DNA of 5,824 nucleotides from assembly GCA_025458985.1 (NCBI GenBank), contig JALORM010000235.1:1-5824 (forward strand), written 5' to 3'. Shown here in pieces: positions 1-5,824 of the stretch; positions within the stretch are counted from its first letter, which is position 1; each line of letters begins with the position of its first letter. Below the pieces are notes generated by a model. That model searched no databases. It was not told the DNA's origin and saw only the letters and a program-made list of their open reading frames with translations. Position numbers and translations under genes: made by a program. Source of the DNA: Paracoccaceae bacterium (GTDB lineage Bacteria > Pseudomonadota > Alphaproteobacteria > Rhodobacterales > Rhodobacteraceae).

Positions 1-555
1 CACGCCCGCGGTGCCCGAGACCGCGCCCTCGAACCCGTCGAGCCGGACGTTCTGGATGAACGAGTTCAGCGCGCCCACGATCCCGATCTTCGCCCCGCCC
101 GCTGCGGTCGCCCATTCGTTGAAGACAGCGCCGAGGTCGGCGCCGGCCTTGCCGTTGTCGACGCCGATCTGCGCCAGCTGCGGGCCGCCCTCGGGCAGGA
201 TCGCGTCGATGGCGACGACCGGGATGCCCGCCGCCGCGGCCTGTTCCACCGCCGGCATGATGCCGTTGACGTCGATGGCCACCACGGCCAGCCCGTCGAC
301 GCCCTGCTGGATGTAGGTCTCGATCGCGCTGTTCTGCGCGGCGGGGTCATTGTTGGCGTTGAAGATCACCAGGTTCACCCCGGCCGCATCGGCGGCGGCC
401 TGGGCGCCTTCGTTCATCTGGTTGAAGAACAGGGCCTGCTGGTTGATCTGGACAAGCGCGAAGGTCTTGTCCTGCGCAGCCGCCGGTACCGCGGCCAGAA
501 GCGCGGTGGCTCCGAGCAGCGTGGCGAGGGTGCGGCGTGTGACGATGGCAGTCAT
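1..555 (-). CDS. Ribose-type sugar ABC transporter substrate-binding protein (C-terminus cut by window edge)
   Basis: Periplasmic binding protein expected to capture a sugar or polyol and deliver it to an ABC importer encoded beyond the left edge. My reverse-strand translation gives 185 residues with no stop to base 1, so only the N-terminal part of a usual 300-330 residue protein is present. It starts MTAIVTRRTLATLLGATALL, a signal peptide with twin Arg, hydrophobic core and an AxA-type cleavage site near VPAAAQ (about residue 28). The mature part has the type I (Peripla_BP_4, RbsB-like) pattern: a first strand TFALVQINQQ, then LVIFNANND, a helix ending IQQGVDGLAVVAID, then GIPVVAID, and GGAKIGIVGAL in the hinge region. 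The ATG at 555 is preceded by an AGAGAGGA ribosome-binding site. The gene begins 33 bp after the LacI-type repressor stop, so the two are probably cotranscribed. Family is clear; the substrate cannot be read from the sequence. Confidence 0.9.
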   Translation of the reverse strand, partial: MTAIVTRRTLATLLGATALLAAVPAAAQDKTFALVQINQQALFFNQMNEGAQAAADAAGVNLVIFNANNDPAAQNSAIETYIQQGVDGLAVVAIDVNGIMPAVEQAAAAGIPVVAIDAILPEGGPQLAQIGVDNGKAGADLGAVFNEWATAAGGAKIGIVGALNSFIQNVRLDGFEGAVSGTAGV

Positions 556-588
556 CGGTGGTCCTCTCTGTTGGCCGTTGCGGCTTGG

Positions 589-1602
589 TTACCTTACGGG
601 CGGGGCAACGGAATCCCGCTCGATCAGGGTCACGGGCAGAAGCTCTTCGCGCGGGGCGGTTGCCGGCGCCGAAGGGTCGGTGTCAAGCAAGAGCGACAGG
701 GCACGGGCGCCAAGTTCGCGCACGGGCTGGCGGATCGCGGTGATGCCGGGCGCGAAAAGGTGCAGCGGGCCGACATCGTCGAAGCCGACAAGCGACACGT
801 CGGCGGGCACGCCGACGCCGGCGTCGCGCAGCGCCTCAAGAAGCCCGATCGTCAGCTCGTCCGACGTGGCGAAGATCGCGGTCGCCGACCGCGCCTCGGC
901 CAGGTAGCGCGCGCCCGCGGCGCGGCCGAAGGCGACAGAGTACTCGCCGGCGAGGCGCCGGACCCGCGCCGTGCCGCCCCAGGCCTCGACCATCGCGCGG
1001 CGGAAGCCGGCAAACCGCCGGGCGCCGCTGATCATCGCGTCGACCCCGCCGACGAACAGCACGTCGCGGTGGCCGGCGCGCGCCAGGTGGCGTCCGGCCA
1101 GGTAGCCCCCCATCTCGTTGTCGCAGAAAAGCTTCGGGACTGCGGTGCCCGGCACGTCCTCGTCCAGGAGGACGACCCGGCCGCTACCATTGATCGCTTC
1201 GGCCAGCGTGCCGTCGTCGGGGTGGTTGGTGACGAAGATCAGCCCGTCGACGTGGTTGCGGTGGAGGGCGTTCAGATAGCTCAACTCGCGGCCCGACCGG
1301 TTCAGCGTCGCATAGAGGGTGAGCGCCAGACCGCGCCGGTCGGCCTCGGCCTCGACCGCGGCGACGAGCGTGGCAAAGAACGGCGTCGCGATGTCCGGGA
1401 CCACCAGGCCCACCGTGTCCGACCGCCCCAGGCTCAGACGGCGGGCATGCGGGTTCGGCGCATAGTTCAGGTCGCGGATGGCCGTCTCGATCAGGTCGCG
1501 GGTCCGGTCCGGCAGGTCGAGCGACCCGTTGAGAAAGCGCGAGACGGTCGTCACCGAGACGCCCGCCACCCTTGCCACATCCTTGAGGCTCGCCGCTCCC
1601 AC
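589..1602 (-). CDS. LacI-family transcriptional repressor
   Basis: Sugar-responsive DNA-binding repressor of 337 residues, the usual LacI/GalR length. Residues 6-27 form the helix-turn-helix (LKDVARVAGVSVTTVSRFLN). Residues 48-60 (YAPNPHARRLSLG) match the hinge helix, with Leu56 at the position that enters the minor groove in this family. The effector domain starts at TVGLVVPDI (63-71) and includes VDGLIFVTN, LLDED, SGARRFAGFR (192-201), AIFATSDE and VSLVGFDD (269-276). The start is GTG at 1602: it gives the standard family N-terminus and has GGAG at 1609-1612, six bases upstream. A palindrome 20 bp upstream suggests autoregulation. The sugar-binding protein gene follows after 33 bp, so its uptake operon is the likely target, and the transported sugar or a derivative the likely inducer. 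That link is inferred from position only. No truncation or odd residues seen. Confidence 0.95.
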   Translation of the reverse strand: MGAASLKDVARVAGVSVTTVSRFLNGSLDLPDRTRDLIETAIRDLNYAPNPHARRLSLGRSDTVGLVVPDIATPFFATLVAAVEAEADRRGLALTLYATLNRSGRELSYLNALHRNHVDGLIFVTNHPDDGTLAEAINGSGRVVLLDEDVPGTAVPKLFCDNEMGGYLAGRHLARAGHRDVLFVGGVDAMISGARRFAGFRRAMVEAWGGTARVRRLAGEYSVAFGRAAGARYLAEARSATAIFATSDELTIGLLEALRDAGVGVPADVSLVGFDDVGPLHLFAPGITAIRQPVRELGARALSLLLDTDPSAPATAPREELLPVTLIERDSVAPPVR

Positions 1603-1622
1603 CGGGCGCTCCAGCGCAAGTG

Positions 1623-1643
1623 AATCGGTTTAGTAAAACGATT
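1623..1643. promoter_or_regulatory. Candidate LacI-type operator (21-bp palindrome)
   Basis: The left arm AATCGGTTTA (1623-1632) and right arm TAAAACGATT (1634-1643) are inverted copies around a central G at 1633. Nine of ten base pairs match; only 1628/1638 fail. It is an AT-rich island in very GC-rich DNA. Length, symmetry and position, 20 bp upstream of the LacI-family GTG start, fit an autoregulatory operator. Assignment to this repressor is inference. Confidence 0.75.
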
Positions 1644-1850
1644 TACCGACGCTGCACCGTCCGGCCCGCACCTGTCAACGGGGATGCGCGACGGTGGGTC
1701 GTGGCTGGGGCGCGCGAGGAATGCTGCGCAGCGCCGGCTCGTCGTCCCCCGGGATCTCCCGCCCGGCAGGCCGGATCGGAAATCTGCGAGTTGCACGCGA
1801 CCCGCCCTCCGGGCCAAGCTCTGGTCGCGGCCGTCATGGGGTCGCGGGCC

Positions 1851-1857
1851 GGGAGGG
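1851..1857 (+). promoter_or_regulatory. Ribosome-binding site that sets the PedB-like ATPase start
   Basis: GGGAGGG lies six bases before ATG 1864. Another in-frame ATG at 1858 directly abuts this motif and is too close to use it, so 1864 is the preferred start. The reading frame is open back to 1684, but that stretch has no family similarity that I recognise. Confidence 0.65.
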
Positions 1858-1863
1858 ATGCCG

Positions 1864-2613
1864 ATGACAGGGCGCCAGACGGCGGAGGGGATTGCCCCGG
1901 CGCTGGAGGTCTCGGGGGTCAGCCATGCCTTCGGCAAGGCGGCGGCCCTGAAGGACGTGACGCTGGTCGTCCCGCGCGGCAGTTTCGTGGCGCTCCTGGG
2001 CGTGAACGGGGCGGGCAAGACGACGCTCTTCTCGCTTGTCACCCGGCTCTACGACAACGTCTCGGGGGTCATCCGGGTCGCCGGTCACGATCTGCGCCGT
2101 GCACCGGGGCAGGCGCTTGCGCGGCTGGGGGTGGTGTTCCAGACCCGCGCGCTCGACGCCGACCTGACCGTGACGCAGAACCTTGCCTATCATGCCGCGC
2201 TGCACGGGATCGACCGCGCGACCGCCCGGACCCGCATCGGCGAGGTGCTGGCGATGGTCGACCTGTCCGACCGGGCGGGGATCAGGGTCTCGGCCCTGTC
2301 GGGCGGGCAGCAGCGCAGGGCCGAGATCGCGCGCGCCCTGATCAACCGGCCCGACCTGCTGCTTCTGGACGAGGCGACCACGGGCCTTGACGTGAAGTCG
2401 CGGCGCGAGGTGCTGGCGCTGGTCCGGGGGCTGGTGGCCGGCGGGCGGGTCTCGGCGCTCTGGGCGACCCATGTCCTCGACGAGATCGCACCGGACGACC
2501 TCGTCTGCGTCCTGCACCACGGGTCTGTCCTGACCTGTGCCGTCGCGCGCGACATTGCCGGAGACGCGGGCCTGACGCAGGCCTTCCTGAGCCTGACCGG
2601 GGTCGAGGCATGA
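1864..2613 (+). CDS. pedB: ABC transporter ATP-binding protein, PedB-like (PQQ-dependent alcohol dehydrogenase system type)
   Basis: Cytoplasmic ATPase that would power the ABC-2 permease encoded next to it; 249 residues from ATG 1864. All nucleotide-binding motifs are intact: Walker A GVNGAGKTT (46-54), Q-loop Gln93 (VVFQTRALD), signature LSGGQQRR (145-152), Walker B LLLLDEAT (165-172), D-loop GLD (174-176) and H-loop His203 (ATHVLDE). The pattern GVSHAFGKAAALKDV, FSLVTRLYDNVSG and VVFQTRALDADLTV is what I associate with ATPases of the PQQ-dependent alcohol dehydrogenase ABC system, such as PedB of Pseudomonas. The stop overlaps the permease start (ATGA), indicating translational coupling. 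In that family a related transporter has been linked to lanthanide-dependent quinoprotein growth; direction and substrate are not settled. No quinoprotein gene lies in this window. The ABC-2 type ATPase call is firm; the PedB subfamily and symbol are less certain. Confidence 0.88.
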   Translation: MTGRQTAEGIAPALEVSGVSHAFGKAAALKDVTLVVPRGSFVALLGVNGAGKTTLFSLVTRLYDNVSGVIRVAGHDLRRAPGQALARLGVVFQTRALDADLTVTQNLAYHAALHGIDRATARTRIGEVLAMVDLSDRAGIRVSALSGGQQRRAEIARALINRPDLLLLDEATTGLDVKSRREVLALVRGLVAGGRVSALWATHVLDEIAPDDLVCVLHHGSVLTCAVARDIAGDAGLTQAFLSLTGVEA

Positions 2614-3467
2614 CGGCCGCCCCGAACGCGGACGATGGCCCCGACGGGCGCCCCGCCATGACGGCGCGCGGCTACGCCATCGTCTTTCGCGGCATAATCT
2701 GGCGCGAGGCGCTGCGCTTCATCCACCAGCGCGAACGCTTCCTCGCGGCGCTGGTGCGGCCGCTGGTGTGGCTCTTCATCTTCGCGGCGGGGTTCCGGTC
2801 GGTGCTGGGCCTGTCGATCACCCCGCCCTACCAGACCTACATCCTCTACGAGGTCTACGTCACGCCGGGCCTTTGTGCGATGATCCAGCTGTTCAACGGG
2901 ATGCAGTCGTCGCTGTCTATGGTCTACGACCGCGAGACGGGGGCGATGCGGACGCTTCTGGTAAGCCCCTCGCCGCGCTGGTTCCTGCTTCTGTCCAAGC
3001 TCATGGCCGGGGTCTTCGTGTCGGTCCTGCAGGTCTATGCCTTCCTGTTCGTCGCCTGGTTCTGGGGGGTGAAGCCGCCGCTCTGGGGCTATCTCGCGGT
3101 GCTGCCGGCGCTGGTCCTGTCGGGGCTCATGCTTGGGGCGCTGGGGCTTCTGGTGTCCTCGACCATCCGGCAGCTCGAGAACTTCGCGGGGGTGATGAAC
3201 TTCCTCATCTTCCCGATGTTCTTCGCCTCGTCGGCGCTTTACCCGCTGTGGCGCATGAGGGAATCGAGCGTGCTTCTGCACACCATCTGCACCCTCAACC
3301 CCTTCACCCACGCGGTCGAGCTCATCCGGTTCGCGCTTTACCTGCGGTTCGATCCGACCTCGTTCCTGGTGACGGCGGGGTGCTTCGTCCTGTTCTTCGG
3401 GGCGGCGGTCTTCATGTACGACCCCGCAAAGGGCCTCTGGGCCAGGCGAAAGGCTCCCGGCGGCTGA
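2610..3467 (+). CDS. pedC: ABC-2 type permease, PedC-like (alcohol/PQQ-associated ABC transporter)
   Basis: Inner-membrane partner of the ATPase just upstream; 285 residues. An amphipathic N-terminal helix (about 24-44, IIWREALRFIHQRERF) precedes six likely membrane segments near 47-68, 77-102, 130-152, 158-184, 192-213 and 250-270. The ABC-2 hallmarks are present: YVTPGLCAMIQLFNGMQSS, the conserved loop VYDRETGAMRTLLVSP (105-120), and NFAGVMNFLIFPMFFASSAL in the fifth segment, followed by NPFTHAVELIR. The sequence strongly resembles PedC-type permeases from PQQ-dependent alcohol oxidation clusters. The start at 2610 is chosen because its ATG overlaps the ATPase stop in ATGA; the first 16 residues are polar and an ATG at 2658 is a possible alternative. 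ABC-2 permeases often export, but PedC-like systems have been proposed to act in lanthanide uptake or signalling, so direction is left open. The gene ends 26 bp before the convergent operon. Confidence 0.88.
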   Translation: MTAAPNADDGPDGRPAMTARGYAIVFRGIIWREALRFIHQRERFLAALVRPLVWLFIFAAGFRSVLGLSITPPYQTYILYEVYVTPGLCAMIQLFNGMQSSLSMVYDRETGAMRTLLVSPSPRWFLLLSKLMAGVFVSVLQVYAFLFVAWFWGVKPPLWGYLAVLPALVLSGLMLGALGLLVSSTIRQLENFAGVMNFLIFPMFFASSALYPLWRMRESSVLLHTICTLNPFTHAVELIRFALYLRFDPTSFLVTAGCFVLFFGAAVFMYDPAKGLWARRKAPGG

Positions 3468-3477
3468 GGCGCGGCGC

Positions 3478-3495
3478 GACCCCGTGGCCGGGGTC
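3478..3495. terminator. Possible bidirectional hairpin between convergent genes
   Basis: GACCCC (3478-3483) and GGGGTC (3490-3495) form a perfect 6-bp stem around a 6-base loop. It lies 10 bp after the PedC-like stop and overlaps the stop codon of the convergent ATPase (3494-3496). A GC-rich stem between convergent genes could end transcription from both sides. There is no T-run on either strand, so it is not a classical intrinsic terminator. Confidence 0.35.
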
Positions 3496-4078
3496 AGTGC
3501 ATCGTGGCGGGAGTGCCGCCCAGCGTCAGACTGCGCGCCTTCAGGCGGGCCGCCTCTCCGGGGTCGTGGGTAACGAAGACCAGCGAGGCCCCGGCCCGGT
3601 CCAGCAGGGTCTCGGTCAGGTCCAGCATCCGGCCGGCCGTCTCGGCGTCGAGCGAGGCGAAGGGCTCGTCCATCAGCAGCGTCTGCGGCTCGGGCGCGAA
3701 GGCGCGCGCCAGCGCCAGACGGCGCTGCTGGCCGAGGGACAGCTGGCGCGGAAAGAGCGTCTCCTTTCCCGCCAGCCCGACATCGCCCAGAAGCGCCCGC
3801 GCGCGACTTTCGGTGACGCCCGTCGGCAGCGTGACGTTCTGAAGCGCCGTGCGCCAGGCCAGCAGCGTCGGCTCCTGGAACACCACCGAGGTTGGGCCCT
3901 GGGCTGCGACGGTCCCCGCGAAGTCCCGGTCAAGGCCGGCGGCGATCCGCAGGAACGTGGTCTTGCCGATGCCCGAAGGGCCGAGGATCGCCAGCCTCTC
4001 GCCGGGCGCAAGCGTCAGGCGGATCGGCCCCAGCACCGGCTTTCCCGCGAATTCCTTGGACCGGATGTCAATCTCCAT
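3494..4078 (-). CDS. ABC transporter ATP-binding protein, SsuB/TauB (nitrate/sulfonate/taurine) type, short
   Basis: Cytoplasmic ATPase of the importer whose binding protein and permease lie upstream on the same strand. Motifs: Walker A GPSGIGKTT (33-41), Q-loop Gln68 in VVFQEPTLLAWRTALQNV (typical of SsuB/TauB), signature LSLGQQRR (113-120), Walker B LLMDEP (134-139), D-loop SLD (142-144), H-loop His171 in VFVTHDPGEA. At 194 residues it is shorter than the usual 230-260 of this family: the C-terminal region after the H-loop is brief. The third residue of the signature is Leu rather than the usual Gly (LSLGQ); catalytic residues are otherwise intact. ATG 4078 has GGAGG four to five bases upstream. 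The start overlaps by 11 bases the out-of-frame C-terminal tail of the broken permease gene, which fits an originally coupled operon. Substrate unknown. Without a working permease the protein may have no partner unless another one substitutes. Confidence 0.9.
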   Translation of the reverse strand: MEIDIRSKEFAGKPVLGPIRLTLAPGERLAILGPSGIGKTTFLRIAAGLDRDFAGTVAAQGPTSVVFQEPTLLAWRTALQNVTLPTGVTESRARALLGDVGLAGKETLFPRQLSLGQQRRLALARAFAPEPQTLLMDEPFASLDAETAGRMLDLTETLLDRAGASLVFVTHDPGEAARLKARSLTLGGTPATMH

Positions 4079-4738
4079 CCTGCCTCCAGCGGTTGGCGTG
4101 CCGCTCCCACGGGCGCAGGATCAGGTACTCGATGGCCAGCATCACCACGATTTCCAGATCAGCGACAGCCCGGCGCGGGCCGCGCCCGCGATGTAGGGCG
4201 CGAGTTGCGGCAGGATCACGTGGCGCAGCCGGTCGGCGGGGCGCATCCGGAACGCCTGTGCCATGTCGTCGAGGTCGGGGCGCAGCGCACGGGCGCCTTC
4301 GCGGACCATCACGGTCACCAGCGGGACCTTGTTGAGGACGACGGCGGTGATCGCCGCCAGCTCGTTCAGCCCGATCCAGATGTAGCACAGCACGGTCACG
4401 ACCAGCGCGGGCAGGTTGACCAGGATCACCAGCCAGGGGTTCAGCCAGCGGTCGGTCGCGCCGCTGCGGCCAAGCAGCAGGCCAAGCGCGACGCCGATCG
4501 CCATCGCCACGACGAAGGCCGCGACGACGCGCAGAAGCGTGACCCCTGTCGCATGGGCAAGCCGCCCCGAGGCCGCCTCGTCGCCCAGCACATCGAGGAC
4601 CCGCAGCGGACCAGGGAGTGTACCGGGCTCGGCAAGCAGCGCCGCCAGCGCTTCCCAAAGCGCAACGAACGCAGCCAGCGACAGCAGCGCCGGCAGCAGC
4701 GCGGCCGCGCGCCCGGGCTTTGGGGGCGGACTAGTCAA
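4068..4738 (-). pseudogene. SsuC/TauC-type ABC permease, disrupted by internal deletion and frameshift
   Basis: Membrane subunit of the right-hand importer. The open frame (4142-4738, 198 residues) starts with TTG at 4738, inside the end of the binding-protein gene whose stop it overlaps by eight bases. It reads through an N-terminal membrane helix, further membrane segments and the EAA coupling loop (DDMAQAFRMRPADRLRHVILPQLAPYI), then RAGLSLIWK, and stops at SW. In an adjacent frame from about 4154 to the TGA at 4068 the sequence reads IVVMLAIEYLILRPWERHAN and on to RWRQDGD, which is the expected C-terminus of this family. The two parts together give about 220 residues against about 250-275 normally; the missing piece is the roughly 35-40 residues after GLSLIWK, covering a conserved segment and much of the last membrane region. 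This fits an internal deletion not divisible by three. Alternatives are an assembly collapse or a truncated functional product; both seem less likely. Loss of function is inference. Confidence 0.72.
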
Positions 4739-5699
4739 GCCGGTAGAAGACGCCGTCCGGCAACGCGGTGACCTTGCCGACCAGCTCTTCGCCGCCCAGC
4801 TCGGCCATCAGCGCGAAGACCCGGGCCGCGTTGGCCTCGTCGACCGGGCCTTCGGCGGGAACGCCGGCCCGCCAGCCATCGCGCAGGGCGGCGAACTCGG
4901 CGTCGTCCTCGGCGTTCATCATCGGGCGCAGCCGGTCCCATGCGGTCTGGTCGGTCAGCAGCAGCGCCTTGGCCTCGCGCGAGGCGCGGGCCAGTGCGGC
5001 CACGAGGTCGGGGTTCTCGGCTGCGAAGTCGCCGCGCAGCACATAGCCCAGAAGCGGCGTGTCCGGGTCGAGGCCCAGCGCCGAGGCGGCGTCGGCCACC
5101 GAAACCAGCTCGCGCATGCCGTGGACCTTCATCTTGGCCATGAAGTGCCAGAAGTTGATCGCGCCGTCGACCTCGCCCGACAAACCAGCCTCGTAGATCA
5201 TCGGCGGCGCGCCGAAGACCTGTTCGGTCTCGGCGGCAAGGTCCTGGCCGGTCTGCTGGCGGGCATAGGCGCGCAGGATCAGCCAGCTCTTGTCGACCGG
5301 GCCGCCGGCGATGCCGATCCGGCGTCCCGACAGGTCGGCAAGCGACTGGATCGGGCTGTCCTGCGGCACCAGCAGCGCGCCGACGGCCGTCGAGAACGGG
5401 ATGAAGACGTAGTCCTTGCCCTCGGCCCGCTGCAGCGCAACCCACAGCCAGTCCGAGACGATCGCATCGACCTCGCCGCCCGCAAGGGCGATCTGCGTGG
5501 CCGGGTTGCCTGCCAGTTCCAGGATCTGCAGGTCGAACCCGTTGGCCGTGTCGAACCCGTAATGGGTGATCGTGTCCAGCTCCCAGCGCACCGTCCCCGT
5601 GGCGATGGTGCCGATGGTCAGCTCTTCGGCGGCCGCGGTCTGCGCCATCGCCGTCATCGCGGCCAGGACAATCCCTGCAAGCCTATGGAAATTCGACAT
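4731..5699 (-). CDS. ABC transporter substrate-binding protein, SsuA/TauA/NMT1-like
   Basis: Periplasmic binding protein for a small organic or metal-associated ligand, first gene of the right-hand importer operon; 322 residues. MSNFHRLAGIVLAAMTAMAQ starts a signal peptide with a likely cleavage after QTAAA (residue 24). The mature start EELTIGTIATGTVRWELDTI is the usual first strand and ligand loop of the type II fold. Further typical pieces are GFDLQILELAGNPATQIALAGGEVDAIVSDWLW, the domain crossover DLSGRRIGIAGGPVDKSWLI, and GEVDGAINFWHFMAKM. The start is 5699, not an in-frame ATG at 5726: GGAGGAG lies three bases before 5699, and the longer version would put charged residues (SSRREEK) ahead of the signal peptide. 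The stop overlaps the TTG start of the permease gene. Family is clear; substrate is not. The neighbouring PedBC-like pair makes a quinoprotein-related role possible but unproven. Confidence 0.9.
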   Translation of the reverse strand: MSNFHRLAGIVLAAMTAMAQTAAAEELTIGTIATGTVRWELDTITHYGFDTANGFDLQILELAGNPATQIALAGGEVDAIVSDWLWVALQRAEGKDYVFIPFSTAVGALLVPQDSPIQSLADLSGRRIGIAGGPVDKSWLILRAYARQQTGQDLAAETEQVFGAPPMIYEAGLSGEVDGAINFWHFMAKMKVHGMRELVSVADAASALGLDPDTPLLGYVLRGDFAAENPDLVAALARASREAKALLLTDQTAWDRLRPMMNAEDDAEFAALRDGWRAGVPAEGPVDEANAARVFALMAELGGEELVGKVTALPDGVFYRLD

Positions 5700-5702
5700 T
5701 TT

Positions 5703-5709
5703 CTCCTCC
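5703..5709 (-). promoter_or_regulatory. Strong ribosome-binding site of the SsuA-like gene
   Basis: The minus strand reads GGAGGAG followed by AAA and ATG at 5699. It decides the start of the binding-protein gene in favour of 5699 over the ATG at 5726, which lies upstream of this site. Confidence 0.75.
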
Positions 5710-5785
5710 CGCCTTGAGGAAACCATGCCACGGCACCGGGTCCGAGTAAATCAACCCAAAGTCGCAGAGACCGACGGGCGAAACT

Positions 5786-5798
5786 CTGACACTGTCAG
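5786..5798. promoter_or_regulatory. Palindrome CTGACA-C-TGTCAG in the leader of the right-hand operon
   Basis: A perfect 6-bp inverted repeat around one central base lies 87 bp upstream of the SsuA-like start, in the only non-coding DNA of this side. Size and symmetry suit a dimeric regulator, but no matching regulator gene is in the window and no clear promoter was recognised beside it. The rest of 5700-5824 holds no gene that I can see. Confidence 0.35.
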
Positions 5799-5824
5799 GC
5801 AGGACAGGCCTGGGGCGTGAGGCC

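Noticed and set aside
574..584. Small GCCG-TTG-CGGC hairpin between the LacI-type gene and the sugar-binding protein gene
   Set aside because: The 4-bp stem is too short, with no T-run; it is expected by chance at this GC content.
571..1623. Plus-strand open frame of 350 codons opposite the LacI-type gene
   Set aside because: Antisense shadow of a complete, motif-rich repressor gene.
1673..1678. TTGACA on the minus strand as a -35 box for the LacI-type gene
   Set aside because: No acceptable -10 lies 16-18 bp downstream; the AT-rich segment is about 27 bp away, so a promoter is not supported.
1684..1863. N-terminal extension of the PedB-like ATPase from 1684
   Set aside because: The 60 extra residues have no ABC similarity and no ribosome-binding site; GGGAGGG favours 1864.
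2190..3311. Minus-strand open frame of 373 codons opposite the PedBC-like genes
   Set aside because: Composition is dominated by Arg, His, Glu and Gln with no recognisable fold; it is the antisense shadow of two well-supported genes.
4068..4658. Independent minus-strand gene of 196 codons ending at 4068
   Set aside because: Only its last 28 or so residues look like protein (the permease C-terminus). The rest is an out-of-frame reading of the permease, so it is evidence for the frameshift and not a gene.
2768..4771. Very long plus-strand open frame (667 codons) across the PedC-like gene and the right-hand operon
   Set aside because: It shadows the permease in another frame and the minus-strand genes. 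The translation is rich in Arg, Gly, Gln and His and matches no family; such frames are common in GC-rich DNA.
4416..5717. Plus-strand open frame of 433 codons opposite the SsuA-like gene
   Set aside because: It lies antisense to a clear binding-protein gene with signal peptide and ribosome-binding site, and its composition is low-complexity shadow sequence.

Overview
This is a GC-rich window with five intact or edge-truncated genes and one broken gene. Base composition, codon use and gene families suggest an alphaproteobacterium, most likely a Rhodobacteraceae/Paracoccaceae member. That placement is inference: there is no rRNA or marker gene here. Three unrelated transport modules sit side by side with almost no spare DNA.

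Left module (1-1643, minus strand): a LacI-family repressor gene is followed after 33 bp by a ribose-type periplasmic sugar/polyol-binding protein whose C-terminus runs off the left edge. A 21-bp near-perfect palindrome (1623-1643), 20 bp upstream of the repressor start, is a strong candidate operator. The picture is an autoregulated repressor-plus-sugar-uptake operon that continues beyond the window.

Middle module (1864-3467, plus strand): an ABC ATPase and an ABC-2 type permease, coupled through an ATGA overlap. They resemble the PedB/PedC-type pair found with PQQ-dependent alcohol dehydrogenase systems, which in other bacteria has been implicated in lanthanide-dependent quinoprotein metabolism. 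The 261-bp gap to the repressor gene (1603-1863) holds the operator and the ATPase ribosome-binding site; no convincing promoter is visible in the rest.

Right module (3494-5699, minus strand, convergent with the middle one): a SsuA/TauA-like substrate-binding protein, a SsuC/TauC-like permease and a short SsuB/TauB-like ATPase, with overlapping gene ends. The permease gene is broken. Its reading frame stops just after the EAA loop region, and its C-terminal tail is found immediately downstream in another frame. About 35-40 residues expected between the two parts are missing, so an internal deletion of non-triplet length appears to have inactivated the gene. If the sequence is correct, this importer should not work even though its other two subunits look intact.

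The 125 bp at the right edge (5700-5824) are the leader of the right-hand operon. They hold a strong ribosome-binding site and a perfect 13-bp palindrome, but no recognisable gene. No tRNA, rRNA, CRISPR array, insertion sequence or phage gene was seen.
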